Below, piece after piece: positions 62,544 to 64,000 of a stretch of 64,000 nucleotides of DNA (within the stretch, counting starts at the first letter, position 1; each line of letters opens with the position of its first letter). The DNA comes from CAVXYG01 sp963706835 (GTDB taxonomy: Bacteria; Actinomycetota; Actinomycetes; S36-B12; GCA-2699445): the NCBI GenBank assembly GCA_963706835.1, contig CAVPOB010000003.1:124001-188000 (forward strand), written 5' to 3'. The position numbers were made by a program, and so were the translations under genes. A model generated the notes under the pieces. The model did no database searches. It was not told the DNA's origin and worked only from the letters and a program-made list of their open reading frames with translations.

Positions 62544-64000
62544 TTGAGCTCAGATCCAGGTCCAGTCGCCGCGAGGGCGTCGGGTCGGCAGATTGTTGGC
62601 GTCGCCATCGGGGTGGTTGCACTGATCGCCTCCTTGGTCGGGCTGCCCAGTTCCGCCAGCGCGGCGTTCGTCCCGGAGTTGGTGGGCGTGCTCGGCGGCC
62701 CAGGACATGCCGAGATGTACCCCTCCGGCCTGGAAGTCGCCGACAACGGCGACGTCGTCGTCGCGGACACCGGCAACGACTCGGTCGCTCGATACGCCGC
62801 CGACGGCTCCCTGCAGTGGCGCACCTCGAGCGCCGGTGGCAAGTCCCTGGCGAACGCCCGTGATGTCGCGATCGCCGACGACGGGAGCATCTATGTCGCC
62901 GATGACGCGAACTCCCGCGTCGTGAAGCTCACCGGAACCGGCGACTACCTCGCGGCCTGGACGGGCACGGCGTCGGACAAGATCGGTTCCCCGATCGGGA
63001 TCACCTTCAAGAACGGCCTGATCTATGTGGCCGACGGCCTTCGCAAGAAGGTCCGCGTGTTCGACACCACCGGGACACAGGTTGCTGCACTCCCCGGCTC
63101 GGGGTCCTGCGCTATGAGCGCCGTCCGCGATGCCGACGCCGACGAGTCGGGCAACGTCTACGTGGCCAACTACACCAGCAACAACATCCTCAAACTGACA
63201 CCCGGCGGGCAATGCATCAAGACGTGGGGCACCAAGGGCACTGGCAACGGGATGTTCAAGAACCCCTACGGCGTCCGGGTGGCCCACGACCCGGTCTGGG
63301 GCGAGTCGGTGTACGTGGCCGACAGCAACAACAACCGGATCCAGGTGTTCGACCTCGACGGCAACTTCCGGACGGCTCTGAGCGGCTCGGGATCGCCGTC
63401 GCAGGCCGGGACCTTCACCACGCTGCGCCGAGTGGCGGTCGCAAGCGATGGCGACGTCTGGGGCGCGGACCTGTGGGGCTGGGCCGTCGAACGGTTCGAC
63501 CGGACGCAGTCGGGCTACGCGCACGCCCAGCAGATCGGCGGGGGACCTTTGCCGTTCGCAGCCGATGCGATCTTCAACGAGCCCCGCCAGGTCGCCTTCT
63601 CCGCATCCGGCGCCCTGCACGTGGTCGACACGGTCAATCAGCGGGTTGTCACGATGGACGGCACAGGTGTACCGCTGCGCGCCTGCGGGCAACGCACCCA
63701 GCTGACCACCTCCATCAACTGGCCGCGGGGCGTCGCGATTGACCCGGCGACCGGCGACCGCGTCGTCGCCGACACCAAGCAGAGCCGCCTGCAAGTGTGG
63801 CCCGACAGCGCCACGTGCAGCCCCCAGGCGCGCTACGGCTCCGCGGGCAGCGGCACGAGCCAGTTCAACTGGCCCCATTCCGTCGCGGTCCGCGCCTCCG
63901 ACCGAACGCTCTTCGTCGCGGACACCAAGAACGACCGGGTGACGGCCTGGTCGCTGTCGACCAACGGCAGCGGACGCACCGTCGCGACCGCTACCGGAAA
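62544..64000 (+). CDS. Secreted NHL-repeat beta-propeller protein (3' end outside window)
   Basis: TTG 62544 is chosen because AGGGGG lies 5 nt upstream and a TAG closes the frame just before it. A signal peptide (IVGVAIGVVALIASLVGL, cleavage after SASA) leads to at least 430 residues of NHL repeats. Each blade has the form (V/A)-x-D-x-G-x-(V/I)-x-V-A-D-x-x-N-x-R-(V/I): GDVVVADTGNDSVARY, GSIYVADDANSRVVKL, ESVYVADSNNNRIQVF, GALHVVDTVNQRVVTM and RTLFVADTKNDRVTAW. This is a six-bladed propeller, or more, outside the cell, used for binding proteins or glycans. Its catalytic partner domain, if any, lies beyond the window. Confidence 0.9.
   Translation, partial: MSSDPGPVAARASGRQIVGVAIGVVALIASLVGLPSSASAAFVPELVGVLGGPGHAEMYPSGLEVADNGDVVVADTGNDSVARYAADGSLQWRTSSAGGKSLANARDVAIADDGSIYVADDANSRVVKLTGTGDYLAAWTGTASDKIGSPIGITFKNGLIYVADGLRKKVRVFDTTGTQVAALPGSGSCAMSAVRDADADESGNVYVANYTSNNILKLTPGGQCIKTWGTKGTGNGMFKNPYGVRVAHDPVWGESVYVADSNNNRIQVFDLDGNFRTALSGSGSPSQAGTFTTLRRVAVASDGDVWGADLWGWAVERFDRTQSGYAHAQQIGGGPLPFAADAIFNEPRQVAFSASGALHVVDTVNQRVVTMDGTGVPLRACGQRTQLTTSINWPRGVAIDPATGDRVVADTKQSRLQVWPDSATCSPQARYGSAGSGTSQFNWPHSVAVRASDRTLFVADTKNDRVTAWSLSTNGSGRTVATATG

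Noticed and set aside
1..64000. tRNA and rRNA genes
   Set aside because: I looked for T-loop GGTTCGAATCC-like sequences and 3' CCA contexts and for rRNA landmarks and saw none. A covariance-model search would be decisive.

Overview
The window is about 64 kb of very GC-rich (roughly 70%) DNA from an actinomycete. The evidence is a complete Pup-proteasome gene neighbourhood (mpa/arc, dop, pup, prcB, prcA, pafA), the RNA-polymerase-binding protein RbpA, a polyprenol-phosphate-mannose synthase beside an apolipoprotein N-acyltransferase, a DUF222/HNH endonuclease of the 13E12 type, and actinobacterial promoter signals. A heliorhodopsin and a very large secreted amylopullulanase would fit a light-exposed aquatic or wastewater organism. 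I cannot name a genus.

Layout. 1-8.6 kb: the 3' part of hrpA, a secreted glucosaminidase, membrane proteins, a pirin/SDR pair and a decayed oxidoreductase. 8.6-17.9 kb: GNAT, GDPD, rbpA, fxsA, ppm, lnt, then a minus-strand run of M24 peptidase, acyl-CoA dehydrogenase, DUF1707 protein and amidohydrolase-like protein. 17.9-19.0 kb: a large repeat array. 19-35.5 kb, mainly minus strand, read from right to left: site-2 protease, TrmI, Mpa, Dop, [heliorhodopsin on the plus strand], Pup, PrcB, PrcA, PafA, FKBP lipoprotein, a zinc-ribbon protein, TatA, TatC, lipid kinase, HelY helicase. 35.5-44.2 kb: RecB-like nuclease, orphan ABC ATPase, HAD phosphatase, transglutaminase, SRPBCC protein, 7-TM lipoprotein, MFS transporter and HNH endonuclease, with two more repeat arrays. 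44.4-51.1 kb: one bifunctional amylopullulanase gene. 51.3-64 kb: hydrolases, a leucine-catabolism trio (carboxyltransferase, biotin carboxylase, HMG-CoA lyase), an SSS transporter with a small partner, LapA, and a secreted protein divergent from an NHL-repeat protein cut by the window end.

Three patterns run across the window. (1) At least fifteen genes carry a TANNNT hexamer exactly 6-7 nt before an ATG/GTG start and have no ribosome binding site, which indicates leaderless mRNAs and settles several start codons. (2) Three intergenic loci carry the same two-level repeat: a 19-bp monomer used in pairs within a 63-bp unit, forward units followed by two inverted units. (3) Many conserved genes (hrpA, dagK, FKBP, prcB, dop, mpa, the RecB-like gene, pulA, hmgL) are broken by single-base indels that can be reconciled by eye. 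They look like assembly errors and were annotated across.

The main discoveries are a heliorhodopsin gene placed inside the Pup-proteasome cluster, lacking the two histidines typical of the family, and the 19/63-bp mosaic repeat family.
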